A stretch of 53,325 nucleotides of DNA from an uncultured Bacteroidia bacterium (GCA_903907075.1 CAIVMQ010000100.1:1-53325), one strand, 5' to 3'. Numbered from the stretch's first letter, positions 7,302-16,614 are shown. Notes: generated by a model not told the origin, from the letters alone. Made by a program: numbers and translations.

Positions 7302-8063
7302 ATGAAAACTCGTATTTGGATTTTGGCAATGTTTCTGTCTTTAGCGGCTGCTCTTTACCAACATACAACCAACTCAACAAGCCCTCTAATAGTTACGATT
7401 AAAAGTGGAATTCAGAAGATTCAGTTTGAATATTTACGCTCTTATTCAAGTAAAGGTGATTGCCCTATTGTAATTCAAATGCCAGATATCACTATTTCAG
7501 GATCTATATATTATCGAAAATTCGGTTCCTCCGATGATATGACTAAAATAAATTTACGCAGGGAAGGAGAGCAACTTATTGGTTCACTCCCACACCAACC
7601 TCCCACTGGTAAACTAGTGTATCGAATTGAACTTTTAAAAAATGGAGAAGTACTAAAAATGAGTACAGAATCATCTATTATTATCCAATTTACTGGTCAT
7701 ATTCCTGATGTATTATTTGTTATGTATTTAATTTTAATGTTTTTAACACTATTGTTTAGCAATGTAACTGGATTATTGGCTCTGTTTAATACTAGTTCAT
7801 ATAAGATTATGAGTCTATTCACGCTAATTAGTCTAATTATAGGAGGATTGATCTTGGGTTTAATAGTTCAAAAGTATGCTTTCAATGAATACTGGACTGG
7901 AATACCATTTGGATGGAGTTTAGATGCGAATAAAACACTAGTGGCAATTTCAGTATGGGCTATTGTTTTGGGCAGAATTCGTCACTCAAATGTAAAATTC
8001 TGGATTTTAACGGCTTCCCTTATTACCCTAACAATATTTACTTTAACTTACAGCCTAATTTGA
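7302..8063 (+). CDS. conserved-looking membrane protein of unknown function
   Basis: The frame is open further upstream, but that part overlaps the start of the PmoA-like gene on the other strand. The ATG at 7302 gives a protein (253 residues) that starts with a clean N-terminal hydrophobic segment (MKTRIWILAMFLSLAAALY). Residues about 25-130 form a periplasm-type beta-rich region, ending in STESSIIIQFTGHIP. At least four membrane helices follow, with the distinctive loop FNEYWTGIPFGWSLDANKT, a kind of motif I associate with uncharacterised Bacteroidota proteins. No catalytic motif is visible. It stands alone, divergent from the PmoA-like gene. Function unknown. Confidence 0.75.
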   Translation: MKTRIWILAMFLSLAAALYQHTTNSTSPLIVTIKSGIQKIQFEYLRSYSSKGDCPIVIQMPDITISGSIYYRKFGSSDDMTKINLRREGEQLIGSLPHQPPTGKLVYRIELLKNGEVLKMSTESSIIIQFTGHIPDVLFVMYLILMFLTLLFSNVTGLLALFNTSSYKIMSLFTLISLIIGGLILGLIVQKYAFNEYWTGIPFGWSLDANKTLVAISVWAIVLGRIRHSNVKFWILTASLITLTIFTLTYSLI

Positions 8064-8213
8064 ATTAAAATAATAATCCAGTAGAATTAATCATATTATC
8101 ATACATTGCATTTCACATCTAATTTAAAATTACTTTTATTATCAATTAATTATTTTCACCACGTCAACATCCAGATGTGAAATCTTGAACCGTATTAATT
8201 TTCAAATTTACCA

Positions 8214-8972
8214 ATGAAAAAAACAACATTTATTATTCTGCTTCTACTAATATCACTTATTACCAAGGCTCAATCTGACAATTGGTATTTTTCTTTCTCA
8301 ATGGGTGGTTCATGGCCTTCAGGAACTTTTAAAGAGACGAGCCTTGCAAATAATAATTCTGGGTATGCCCAAAAAGGGTTTGCACTGCTTCTGGATGCAA
8401 CTTATCCGCTATCTAACCATTGGGGATTAAAAGGTTCAGTATTGATAAATACCAATTCATTGGATAATGTTGCGATGGAAGGATTACTAAGAAATAGAAT
8501 TAACTCCGACGTATCTGCGTCTAATCCTAAAGGACTTTCTTATACGGCAAATCCTTGGTTATGGAATGCTTTAGTGGTCGGTCCTGTATTTACTCTAAAT
8601 ATAGGACCTATTTTCTGGGATTTTCAATTGCAAGGGGGCTTAAATCTCACTTCGCTTCCACAGCAGAAATTGCAATATAACGACCAGAATCTTACTGCAA
8701 ATAAATGGTTTTATACAGATAAAAACACGACAACGTCAAACTTATCTTATGGTATTCTAACAGGAACAGCCTTTCGGTTTCCAATCTCAGAACGGTTGAA
8801 TTTGAAGGCGGGTTTAAACTATTACTTATCCAGTGCAAGAATAAAATATGAACAAACCAGAGTATCTCAGCAGGGTGAGTCAGCTCTGATTGAAACACTA
8901 GGCTCTGGCGCTAGCCTTATTCCACTAAAAATAGTTACAGCAACAATTGGATTTGTATACTACCTTAATTAG
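8214..8972 (+). CDS. outer-membrane beta-barrel protein
   Basis: The 252-residue product starts with a signal peptide ending in TKAQ (MKKTTFIILLLLISLITKAQ), the usual Bacteroidota cleavage context. The rest alternates aromatic and polar residues in short strands with Gly-rich turns, for example WYFSFSMGGSWPSGTF, HWGLKGSVLIN, LNLKAGLNYYLSS and a last strand IVTATIGFVYYL. This is the pattern of OmpA/OmpW-like small barrels. No peptidoglycan-binding domain follows. It lies 150 bp after the membrane protein and converges with the peptidase lipoprotein gene. Ligand or transport role cannot be read from the sequence. Confidence 0.8.
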   Translation: MKKTTFIILLLLISLITKAQSDNWYFSFSMGGSWPSGTFKETSLANNNSGYAQKGFALLLDATYPLSNHWGLKGSVLINTNSLDNVAMEGLLRNRINSDVSASNPKGLSYTANPWLWNALVVGPVFTLNIGPIFWDFQLQGGLNLTSLPQQKLQYNDQNLTANKWFYTDKNTTTSNLSYGILTGTAFRFPISERLNLKAGLNYYLSSARIKYEQTRVSQQGESALIETLGSGASLIPLKIVTATIGFVYYLN

Positions 8973-9009
8973 AGTTTGATAATCATTTAGGAATTATTAT
9001 TTGCCAGAT

Positions 9010-11046
9010 TCATTGAATGGCTTTATCTATTTTATTTAGTATCGGTTTAATAGATATTTTAGAGCCCACAGCCCCTTCCATCCATCTTTGTGGCGTAAGT
9101 TTACCTTGTTGGTATATCCGATCAATTTCACTCGAAAAATCTTTTTCAATAAGATGTTCTTCGATTTGAAATTCAATAATTTGGCCATAGGAATAGGCTG
9201 CTAAATATAACGGATTTGAGATCATATGAGAATAAATACCTAATATGAGTTGATCTTTGACTCCAAAGATCTCAGAATAATAGGTATTCCAAACATCCTT
9301 GGTTATATTCTGAACGGCAATATTTAACTCTGCAGCTGTAGATTCCGGATGTGCATACAACCATTTCCAAATTCGGATATCGACTAGTCCCACTCCCATA
9401 ATTTCCATAAGCGACCAACCGGCATCAAGGGTTTTTAGCTGCTCTTGATTTTTTAATTTTTGCTCAATACCTAAAAGGGGTAAATCCCTGCTCTGAAATA
9501 TAAATGCTAAAGCCTCAGTAAATGCAGTATTTGGCACTCCGTTTAGCAAGAAATAGTCGATATTGTAAAGAGAATTCGTCTGTTCTATAGTATGTCCAAA
9601 TTCATGAATGGCAATATTATAACCTTTATAATCCATTCCTGCAGATTGTATACGGGTTCTTAAATGCGATTTTTCACCTCTCATTCCTGCACCCCAGGCA
9701 TGTCCAGACCCTCGTGCAGCATCAACAGTAATCTTGTCCGCAAGAAAAAGTGATCGATCCTTAGACCATCCTAAATTCATAAGAATACGTGGCATATCAG
9801 ACTTAAAAGCATCTGAATTGGGATAACGATTTACTGTTTGTCGGTTTAAAACTTCCGGAGAAATAGAACTACGTGTTTTAAATCCATCATACCAAATATC
9901 AAATGGTCTTAAATCCCTGCCAAGTCGATGTTTAATAATCATACCAATCTTTGCTAATTGCGGAGAACGGAGATATTCATCAAATAAAGCCTCTACTTCC
10001 GAAAGAGAGATCTCCATCTCTCCGGAAAATTTTCTTGAAATAAACGTATTTAACTCAGGACTAAAATTGTCAATTGCTTTTTCAGCTTTATAGTTATTTA
10101 TGATCTGTTGATAGCGGTTATTCGGTTCGGATTTACTTGGAATCTCTTTCCCATTTTCAAAAACCTTATTTGAAATTGGAGCCCATTGAAATTTTGGATT
10201 ATTAATTACATTCTCAGGAATTTCTTGGGAGACGATTCGCTCCATTATCCGATACAATAACTCTTGTTTTTCATTCCCTAAACTACTATTCCCATAATTT
10301 GCTTTAATTTCATCCCGAAGATTCCAGTGGGAGAGGAGAACCATTTTTTCCGGGAAAAGTGCCTCCCCTTTTTCATTTAATATCTTACCCATCATAATAT
10401 TATATGAAGAGATATAAATGTCTGCCTCATTGACACTTTTTGCCGCAGCTTGTTCCAGTTCTGCTGGCACTCGAGAAACAAAAATATCCCCAAGCCTAAC
10501 CATTGCCCACTCTTTACGTGATATCGAATGACTGAAATTGTCTTTTTCAGTTAACGAATAATAGGGGAAATTTAGTCCTATCTTAAAAGCTATTTTATTG
10601 GAATACATATCACTTAGGAGATGAGAGCCAACGGCATATGAACTAAAATCCTCATCAGTATCCAACATAGGTCCATTTTCTAAATCTACATTTTCTTTGA
10701 GATCAAGTGTTATTTTATTAAAATGGCCGTAAAGAGATTCTAAATACTTACTCACTTTATCAAAGAATAAGAGCCTCTTTGCTTCATCTTTTATCACATT
10801 CTTATTGCAAAACATCACAAAATCATCAATAGTACCATCATTTCTGCTCCAAAGCGATGCAATATGCCTTACCCCCTTTTCTAATCGGCCTAAATCGGGA
10901 ATCTCTTTTTGGATTCTAAAGGAATCAATCAGTTGATTTATAGTGGTCTCTGGAATTGTAAAATCCTTAGTATTTTCAGATTTATTTGGTCCAGACCAAG
11001 TGCAAGCTGAAAGCCCAGCAAAAAGAAGTATTACAATTTTTTTCAT
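9010..11046 (-). CDS. lipoprotein metallopeptidase-like protein (HEFGH gluzincin type)
   Basis: The 678-residue protein has a lipoprotein signal peptide with the lipobox LSAC (Cys15) and should be anchored in a membrane facing the periplasm or surface. Near residue 480 it has AIHEFGHTIEQ, and about 30 residues later FTEALAFIFQ supplies a Glu. HExxH plus a distant Glu is the zinc site of gluzincin peptidases, as in M3 oligopeptidases, although the rest is not clearly M3. The N-terminal two-thirds are mainly helical with no recognised domain. It is probably a peptidase acting on short peptides, but the family is uncertain. Its gene converges on the barrel gene and is divergent from the lactonase gene. 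Confidence 0.75.
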   Translation of the reverse strand: MKKIVILLFAGLSACTWSGPNKSENTKDFTIPETTINQLIDSFRIQKEIPDLGRLEKGVRHIASLWSRNDGTIDDFVMFCNKNVIKDEAKRLLFFDKVSKYLESLYGHFNKITLDLKENVDLENGPMLDTDEDFSSYAVGSHLLSDMYSNKIAFKIGLNFPYYSLTEKDNFSHSISRKEWAMVRLGDIFVSRVPAELEQAAAKSVNEADIYISSYNIMMGKILNEKGEALFPEKMVLLSHWNLRDEIKANYGNSSLGNEKQELLYRIMERIVSQEIPENVINNPKFQWAPISNKVFENGKEIPSKSEPNNRYQQIINNYKAEKAIDNFSPELNTFISRKFSGEMEISLSEVEALFDEYLRSPQLAKIGMIIKHRLGRDLRPFDIWYDGFKTRSSISPEVLNRQTVNRYPNSDAFKSDMPRILMNLGWSKDRSLFLADKITVDAARGSGHAWGAGMRGEKSHLRTRIQSAGMDYKGYNIAIHEFGHTIEQTNSLYNIDYFLLNGVPNTAFTEALAFIFQSRDLPLLGIEQKLKNQEQLKTLDAGWSLMEIMGVGLVDIRIWKWLYAHPESTAAELNIAVQNITKDVWNTYYSEIFGVKDQLILGIYSHMISNPLYLAAYSYGQIIEFQIEEHLIEKDFSSEIDRIYQQGKLTPQRWMEGAVGSKISIKPILNKIDKAIQ

Positions 11047-11232
11047 AGGTGAATTTGTCGAATTTAATTCAACTGGGATATCCTAATTGAATGATAAAGG
11101 TATTAATTTCATATCTTTATGAAAGTATAGTTTTTTAGCTAATTTATTAAATAACTGGGATTAATTTTGAATCTTAATTTCTGCTGGTAATTTAATAGTA
11201 ACATTTTTTATTAATAGAATTTATTAACACAT

Positions 11233-12396
11233 ATGATCCGGATGGGAAGAATTGCACATAGATTTACTTTACTGTTCAGCCTTTTGCTGTTGGGTCTGCT
11301 ATTAAAAGCAACAGATAAAAAACATAGTGATTCAATCTATTTTTATGTTGGAACTTATACCGATAATCAAAGTGAAGGAATTTATCTTTATAGTCTTAAT
11401 CGTTCGACTGGAATTTTAACGAATCATGGGTTAGCTGCAAAATCACAAAATCCATCGTTCTTAACGATGACAAAGGATCAGCGATTTTTATTGGCGGTAA
11501 ATGAAACGAATGATGAGTCGCAACAAAATATGGGAGTTATAGAATCGTTTTCAATTGATGCTCTAAGCCGAAAATTAATGCCAATTTCTAAAGTTTTAAG
11601 TGGCGGTGCTCATCCTTGCTTTATTTCTGTAAATCAATCTGGGTATGTCTTAGCAGCTAATTATACAGGAGGTAATTTTGCGATGTTTAAGCTGAGTCAA
11701 TCAGGTAAACTAACTGATTTCATCGATCTGCAGCAACATGTTGGAAGAGGGCCGAACCGGGTTAGACAGGAAAAGCCGCATGTTCACAGTGCTTATTTTG
11801 AACCATTTACAAATAGAATTTTTGTTGCTGATCTAGGAACGGATCAAATAGGGGTTTCTATCTTAGATGAACCAAAATCCAAATTGCTAAATCCGATAAT
11901 ATCGACCATCGCTATTAAACCTGGTAGTGGACCGCGACATATCGCTTTTCATTCTACCTTGAAGTTAATGTATGTTGTGAATGAACTATCAAATGATGTT
12001 TCCGTGATCGCGTTAAATAAGGATAATACATTCAATACCATAGAAACTATTTCAACCCTTCCACAGGAAAATAGAACAACAAGCAATTGTGCTGACATCC
12101 ATCTTTCCAATGATAATAAGTTTTTATATGCTTCGAATCGCGGATTTAACTCAATTGCAATTTTTGCTGTTGACCAAACTACAGGAAGGTTAGCGCTAAT
12201 AGGTCAGGGGATGACTCATGGTGAGACGCCCAGAAACTTTTCTCTCTCTCCGGATAATGATTTTTTAGTTGTTGCGAATCAAAATTCGCAGGATATTGTC
12301 TCTTTTAGACGTAATTCGACTACAGGAAAGCTCGAATTCTCAGATAAAATAAAAGCGTTTAAACCTGTTTGTATTTTATTTCCAAACAAGGAATAA
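11233..12396 (+). CDS. secreted lactonase-family seven-bladed propeller
   Basis: The 387-residue protein starts with a signal peptide (an ATG nine bases downstream, MGRIAHRF, is an equally good start). Its body matches the lactonase/6-phosphogluconolactonase (YbhE/Pgl-like) family: FYVGTYTDNQSEGIYLYSLN at the first blade, NPSFLTMTKDQRFLLAVNE, HVHSAYFEP, GSGPRHIAFHSTLKLMYVVNEL and a last blade with GETPRNFSLSPDNDFLVVANQ. Cytoplasmic homologues hydrolyse 6-phosphogluconolactone; exported Bacteroidota versions are annotated as lactonases without proven substrate. It converges on ndk with only 8 bp between the stops. Confidence 0.9.
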   Translation: MIRMGRIAHRFTLLFSLLLLGLLLKATDKKHSDSIYFYVGTYTDNQSEGIYLYSLNRSTGILTNHGLAAKSQNPSFLTMTKDQRFLLAVNETNDESQQNMGVIESFSIDALSRKLMPISKVLSGGAHPCFISVNQSGYVLAANYTGGNFAMFKLSQSGKLTDFIDLQQHVGRGPNRVRQEKPHVHSAYFEPFTNRIFVADLGTDQIGVSILDEPKSKLLNPIISTIAIKPGSGPRHIAFHSTLKLMYVVNELSNDVSVIALNKDNTFNTIETISTLPQENRTTSNCADIHLSNDNKFLYASNRGFNSIAIFAVDQTTGRLALIGQGMTHGETPRNFSLSPDNDFLVVANQNSQDIVSFRRNSTTGKLEFSDKIKAFKPVCILFPNKE

Positions 12397-12404
12397 AATT
12401 CCAA

Positions 12405-12824
12405 TTAGAATTGCTCTAATTCAGAGAAAAAGAATGATCCTTCACGAATAGCATTTTCATCACTGTCTGCACCATGAATAGCATTTGCTGTTAATGACTC
12501 CGCAAAAAGTTTCCTAATCGTTCCTGCATCAGCTTTTTCTGGATTTGTATTACCTATTAACTCGCGAAAGTCATTTATTGCATTTTCCTTTTCCAGGATA
12601 GCAGCAACCAGAGGTCCGGATGTCATAAATTCGATAAGTCCATCGAAGAAAAACTTCCCTGCATGAATGCCATAGAATGCTTCAGCCCGCTCACGTGTAA
12701 AATGAACCATTTTTATCGCCTTGATCCGAAATCCACTCTCATTAATTATTTTAAGAATTGGACCTGTGTAATTATTCCGTACGGCATCTGGCTTAACCAT
12801 TGTAAATGTGATATTTCCACTCAT
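12405..12824 (-). CDS. ndk: nucleoside diphosphate kinase
   Basis: The 139-residue enzyme transfers the gamma-phosphate from ATP to NDPs through a phospho-histidine. It has the N-terminal FTMVKPDAV segment, FDGLIEFMTSGP, and the active-site motif NAIHGADSDENA with His117. The length is normal for the family and all key residues are present, so it should be active in the cytoplasm. The gene stands alone; its stop is 8 bp from the stop of the lactonase gene, and a 225-bp region separates its start from the divergent DHH phosphoesterase gene. Confidence 0.97.
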   Translation of the reverse strand: MSGNITFTMVKPDAVRNNYTGPILKIINESGFRIKAIKMVHFTRERAEAFYGIHAGKFFFDGLIEFMTSGPLVAAILEKENAINDFRELIGNTNPEKADAGTIRKLFAESLTANAIHGADSDENAIREGSFFFSELEQF

Positions 12825-13015
12825 ATTATGTGCTTTAAAACTAAAATTTATAACCTCTTTTATCGTGTTGTAAAATTAGCAATTAGTAGGTCATCTTGTT
12901 CGAAAAAAATATAGGATGAGAATTGAAATACATAACTATCAGAAATTCAATTATATAACTCAAATAGTCGTAAAATTATTTTCGCCTTTTTACATGCCAG
13001 CCAATCAATAAATGA

Positions 13016-13023
13016 TATCTTTG
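13016..13023 (+). promoter_or_regulatory. -7 box of the DHH phosphoesterase gene
   Basis: TATCTTTG fits TAnnTTTG exactly and is followed by CACCG, as often seen in Bacteroidota promoters. A T-rich stretch lies upstream but no exact TTTG at -33. The predicted start of transcription leaves a leader of only about 20 nt before the TTG start codon. Confidence 0.6.
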
Positions 13024-13049
13024 CACCGTAATTTTAAAATTATTACGAA

Positions 13050-14078
13050 TTGAACAGATTTAATTTAGATGCCTGTTTAAGGGTACAGAATTGGCTTGGG
13101 TCAGCTGTTAAGAAAGTTGTACTAATTCCTCATGTAAATCCTGATGGTGATGCCATTGGAGCTTCGTTAGGACTTAATGATGTTTTGCGAAATGCCGGGT
13201 TCGATTCAAATGTAATTGTACCTAATGATTTCCCAGTCTATTTAAACTGGTTAAGTTCTGAAGGTACACCGATAATTTATGATAAAAATACGGAGAAGTG
13301 TAATAATTTAATAGATCAAGCCGACGCATTATTTTTCTTGGACTTTAATGATACTAAGCGATTAGGACTTTTGGAAGAATATATGAAGGGAATCGATACT
13401 CCAATTATTCTGATTGATCATCATCCTGACCCGAAAATTTCGGCAGCATATCAATTCTCAGATATTGATGTAAGTTCAACTGCTGAATTAGTATATGATT
13501 TTATTGAGGCCTTAGGCATGTTAAATCACCTTAGTCCTAGTGGTGCGAATGCTCTGCTTACTGGAATCATTGCCGATACCGGATCATTCAGCCATAATGC
13601 ACATAGACATTCAACATATCGGATTACCGGCGAGCTTATTAATAAAGGTGCTGATAAAGAACGGATTAACGAGTCTTTATTCAATAATTTCTCAGAAAAA
13701 AGGATGAGACTTCTTGGTCATTGTTTATCTGAAAAGATGGAAATTTTTCCGCAATACCGAACAGCATTAATATGGTTGTCAGGCACAGAATTAAAGCAAT
13801 TTGATTTTCATCCTGGAGATACAGAAGGGTTTGTTAATTATCCCTTATCAGTAAAAGGAATTGTATTCTCAGCATTCTTTATGGAGAAAAACGATATTGT
13901 GAAAATCTCATTCCGTTCGAAAGGTAGTTTTCGCACTAATGATTTTTCTACTACCCATTTTAATGGCGGCGGTCATCGCAATGCCTCTGGAGGAGAATCA
14001 AAATTACCTATTGATCAGGCACTCGATCTTTTTAGGTCGCTCTTGCCAAGTTATGCAACACAATTAGATCAGGATTAA
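13050..14078 (+). CDS. DHH/DHHA1 phosphoesterase, NrnA-like
   Basis: The 342-residue protein has the DHH phosphoesterase motifs in order: LIPHVNPDGDAIGASLG (motif I), ALFFLDFNDTKR (II), ILIDHHPDPKI (the DHH motif), and ADTGSFSH (IV). The DHHA1 substrate-binding end reads STTHFNGGGHRNASGG. NrnA-type enzymes degrade nanoRNA and, in some species, pAp or cyclic-dinucleotide products in the cytoplasm. The start is TTG at 13050: an in-frame stop at 13035 excludes anything earlier, and no ATG or GTG comes before motif I. It is followed after 72 bp by the FKBP lipoprotein gene on the same strand, probably co-transcribed. Confidence 0.93.
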   Translation: MNRFNLDACLRVQNWLGSAVKKVVLIPHVNPDGDAIGASLGLNDVLRNAGFDSNVIVPNDFPVYLNWLSSEGTPIIYDKNTEKCNNLIDQADALFFLDFNDTKRLGLLEEYMKGIDTPIILIDHHPDPKISAAYQFSDIDVSSTAELVYDFIEALGMLNHLSPSGANALLTGIIADTGSFSHNAHRHSTYRITGELINKGADKERINESLFNNFSEKRMRLLGHCLSEKMEIFPQYRTALIWLSGTELKQFDFHPGDTEGFVNYPLSVKGIVFSAFFMEKNDIVKISFRSKGSFRTNDFSTTHFNGGGHRNASGGESKLPIDQALDLFRSLLPSYATQLDQD

Positions 14079-14150
14079 ATAGGTATTTAAACCTAAATTT
14101 TTCACTAAGAGATAAATAATAAAGATTAATTTTTTAAAGTCACCGAAATA

Positions 14151-14675
14151 ATGAAAATTAGAAATTTATATTTGATTGGATGCGTAATCCTGACATCGAT
14201 CGTTATTGCTTCATGTCAAAAAATATCCACGCCCCAGCAGCCTACTGAGGCGAATGAGATGATTTTACTGGGGAAATATATTGCTAAATATCACCCCGGA
14301 CTGATGCCCAAGAGTTCAGGCCTCTATTATGTTGTGACTAAAGCAGCTGCAGATTCCGCTGAAGCTATTGTAAAAGGGGATGTTGTAGATGTTTTTTACA
14401 ATGGATTTTTAATAGCAGACGATCCGAAGGCAGGAGTAGGTGATGGATACAATTTTGACGGAACGGGGGTTACACCATTCACATTTACTGTAGGGGCAGG
14501 AAAAGTAATTCCAGGATGGGATGAAGGAGTGGCCTATATGAAAGAGGGAACTGAAGCTAAATTAATAATCCCTTCTAGATTAGCCTATGGTGGTGCACAA
14601 ATCTCCGTTATTCCAGGTTTTTCGAGCTTAGTATTTTATCTGAAAGCAACCAAAAAACCAGTCAGTCTAAATTAA
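14151..14675 (+). CDS. FKBP-type peptidyl-prolyl isomerase lipoprotein
   Basis: The 174-residue protein has a lipoprotein signal peptide with lipobox IASC (Cys22). The FKBP fold covers about residues 70-170: GDVVDVFYNGFLI, the active-site stretch GAGKVIPGWDEGVAYMKEG, IPSRLAYGG, and the final strand LVFYLKATK. A Tyr, an Ile, a Trp and Asp residues of the usual proline-binding pocket are present. It should help protein folding at the periplasmic face of a membrane. It is followed after 17 bp by the membrane-NUDIX fusion gene on the same strand. Confidence 0.92.
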   Translation: MKIRNLYLIGCVILTSIVIASCQKISTPQQPTEANEMILLGKYIAKYHPGLMPKSSGLYYVVTKAAADSAEAIVKGDVVDVFYNGFLIADDPKAGVGDGYNFDGTGVTPFTFTVGAGKVIPGWDEGVAYMKEGTEAKLIIPSRLAYGGAQISVIPGFSSLVFYLKATKKPVSLN

Positions 14676-14692
14676 AATCATCCTCTTTTCCT

Positions 14693-15787
14693 GTGAAACA
14701 AGGAGACCTTTTTAAGAAATTATTACCCGGATTCATTCCACTTTTCGTATTTATTATTGCGGATGAATGGTGGGGTATGAAAGTGGGGATATCTGTTGCA
14801 TTAGCATTTGGTCTGGGGGAAATGTTAATTACTTGGGTGCGTGAAAAAAGGCTTGATCGTTTTATTTTGCTCGACACTGTATTACTCGTTCTATTATCCG
14901 GAATCTCTATAATTCTTGAGAATGAAATATTTTTCAAGTTGAAACCTGCATTGATAGAGTCTATTCTTGCCGGTATTCTTGCTGTATCACTCTTTTCACC
15001 ATTGGATATTGTTGGAGCACTTACCCGAAAATATATGGTTGGACTGGAAATGAACCAGCAACAGGAAATTCATTTTAAAAGAAATATCCGCAACCTTTTT
15101 TATCTTGTTACTTTCCATATACTTCTTGTTACCTATTCGGCTTTTTATATGAGTAAAGAGGCATGGGCATTTATAAGTGGTGGATTATTTTATCTCCTTT
15201 TTATTCTTTATTTTGGTTACGAATATCTTAAAACCAAAAAAATGCACCGGTTAACTCATATAGTCTCAACTGATATTTTGGACCAAGAACAGGAATGGCT
15301 CCCAATTGTTGAAGCAGATGGACGGATAATTGGGAAAGCACCACGGTCATTATGTCACCGAGGAGATCGAATTCTTCATCCTGTTGTACATTTGCATGTT
15401 TTTAATTCAAATGGTTATATCTATTTGCAAAAGAGGCCATTAGACAAGTTAGTTCAGCCCGGGAAATGGGATACTGCAGTAGGTGGACATGTCTCTTATG
15501 GTGAAGATATTGAAACCGCGCTGCGCCGTGAATCGTATGAAGAAATTGGACTGGAGAATTTCTCTGCTAAACCTCTGGGGTTTTATCGCTGGGATACTGA
15601 AATAGAATCTGAATTGGTTTATTATTTCTTATCGTACGATTTTCAAAAGATCAGACTTCATACCGAAGAGGTAATTGAAGGCAAGTTTTGGAGCCCTGCC
15701 CAAATCGAAAAAAATATGGGTAAATCTATTTTTACACCAAATTTCGAATATGAGTATCAGCTGTTGCTCACTCATAAAATGAATTAA
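14693..15787 (+). CDS. membrane domain-NUDIX hydrolase fusion
   Basis: The 364-residue protein begins with GTG. Residues 1-185 contain about five or six hydrophobic helices (GFIPLFVFIIADEWWG, VGISVALAFGLGEMLITWV, LDTVLLVLLSGISIIL and others) and resemble the septation protein A (YciB/IspZ) type of small membrane protein. Residues 200-364 are a NUDIX domain of the isopentenyl-diphosphate-isomerase-like type: HRGDRILHPVVHLHVF, YLQKRP, and the Nudix box GGHVSYGEDIETALRRESYE followed by EIGL at about 265-287, with all catalytic Glu present. A nucleotide-type diphosphate hydrolase tethered to the inner membrane is therefore expected; the substrate is unknown. It follows the FKBP gene by 17 bp. Confidence 0.85.
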   Translation: MKQGDLFKKLLPGFIPLFVFIIADEWWGMKVGISVALAFGLGEMLITWVREKRLDRFILLDTVLLVLLSGISIILENEIFFKLKPALIESILAGILAVSLFSPLDIVGALTRKYMVGLEMNQQQEIHFKRNIRNLFYLVTFHILLVTYSAFYMSKEAWAFISGGLFYLLFILYFGYEYLKTKKMHRLTHIVSTDILDQEQEWLPIVEADGRIIGKAPRSLCHRGDRILHPVVHLHVFNSNGYIYLQKRPLDKLVQPGKWDTAVGGHVSYGEDIETALRRESYEEIGLENFSAKPLGFYRWDTEIESELVYYFLSYDFQKIRLHTEEVIEGKFWSPAQIEKNMGKSIFTPNFEYEYQLLLTHKMN

Positions 15788-15892
15788 CAGATGAAATTTA
15801 TCAATTGAATATTAACGTTTCCGAATTTATTTGGTGATATCTTGGCTGAGTTTAATCCCTTTTAATTTAATCGTTTACCATTTTAATTTTCA

Positions 15893-16600
15893 TTATCGAT
15901 CCGCTTGAATTAAGAAAATTGCCGGTCGTTTATTCAAATCAGGAATCTCTTTTTTCCAATGAGCTACAGTTAGAGTTTTGATATATTCTGTTTCTAATGT
16001 TAGATCGCATGCAACGCAAAGTCGGGTATTTTCAGATAAGGTCTTGATAAGATCAATAATTAATGGGGAGTTTCGATAGGGAGCCTCGATAAATATCTGA
16101 GTCTGATTTTCTGTGGCAGATCTCCGCTCAATCTCTCGAATTGCTTTTACTCGTTCATCAGCTTTGACAGGAATATAACCAATGAAAGCAAAATTCTGAC
16201 CATTCATTCCGGAGGCCATTAAAGAGAGTAGGATAGAGGAAGGTCCTACAAGTGGAATAACCCGGATTGATTTGTTATGAGCATGCCTGACCACCTCTGC
16301 ACCCGGGTCAGCAACACCTGGACATCCTGCCTCAGATATAATTCCAACGTCAAAACCTTGCGCAATGGGATCAAGATATCCCGCTATACTCTGGCTGTCT
16401 GTATGTTGATTTAATTCAAAAAAAACTAATTCATCGATGTTAAGTTGAGAATCTAATTTGCGTAAATAGCGCCGTGCAGTCCGAATATTCTCGACGATAA
16501 AGTATTTAATTCCCCTTGCAATATCAGATACTTCATCAGGTATTACCTGAGCGGTTCCTGATTCGCCAAGGGTAGTAGGTATTAGGTAAAGATTTCCCAT
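15893..16600 (-). CDS. tetrapyrrole-methylase-fold SAM methyltransferase, RsmI-like
   Basis: The 235-residue protein has the RsmI/YraL organisation: LYLIPTTLGE at the start, VENIRTARRYLR, ISEAGCPGVADPGAEVVRHA (the SAM-binding loop), VIPLVGPSSILLSLMASG, and FIEAPYRN. RsmI methylates the 2'-OH of C1402 in 16S rRNA, but this shorter version lacks the usual N-terminal segment and C-terminal extension, so it may be a paralogue with another target. The proteins I recall in Bacteroidota with this form are simply called SAM-dependent methyltransferase. It is divergent from the PhnP-like gene, with a TAACTTTG box close upstream. Confidence 0.85.
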   Translation of the reverse strand: MGNLYLIPTTLGESGTAQVIPDEVSDIARGIKYFIVENIRTARRYLRKLDSQLNIDELVFFELNQHTDSQSIAGYLDPIAQGFDVGIISEAGCPGVADPGAEVVRHAHNKSIRVIPLVGPSSILLSLMASGMNGQNFAFIGYIPVKADERVKAIREIERRSATENQTQIFIEAPYRNSPLIIDLIKTLSENTRLCVACDLTLETEYIKTLTVAHWKKEIPDLNKRPAIFLIQADR

Positions 16601-16614
16601 GATTCAAATTTTGT

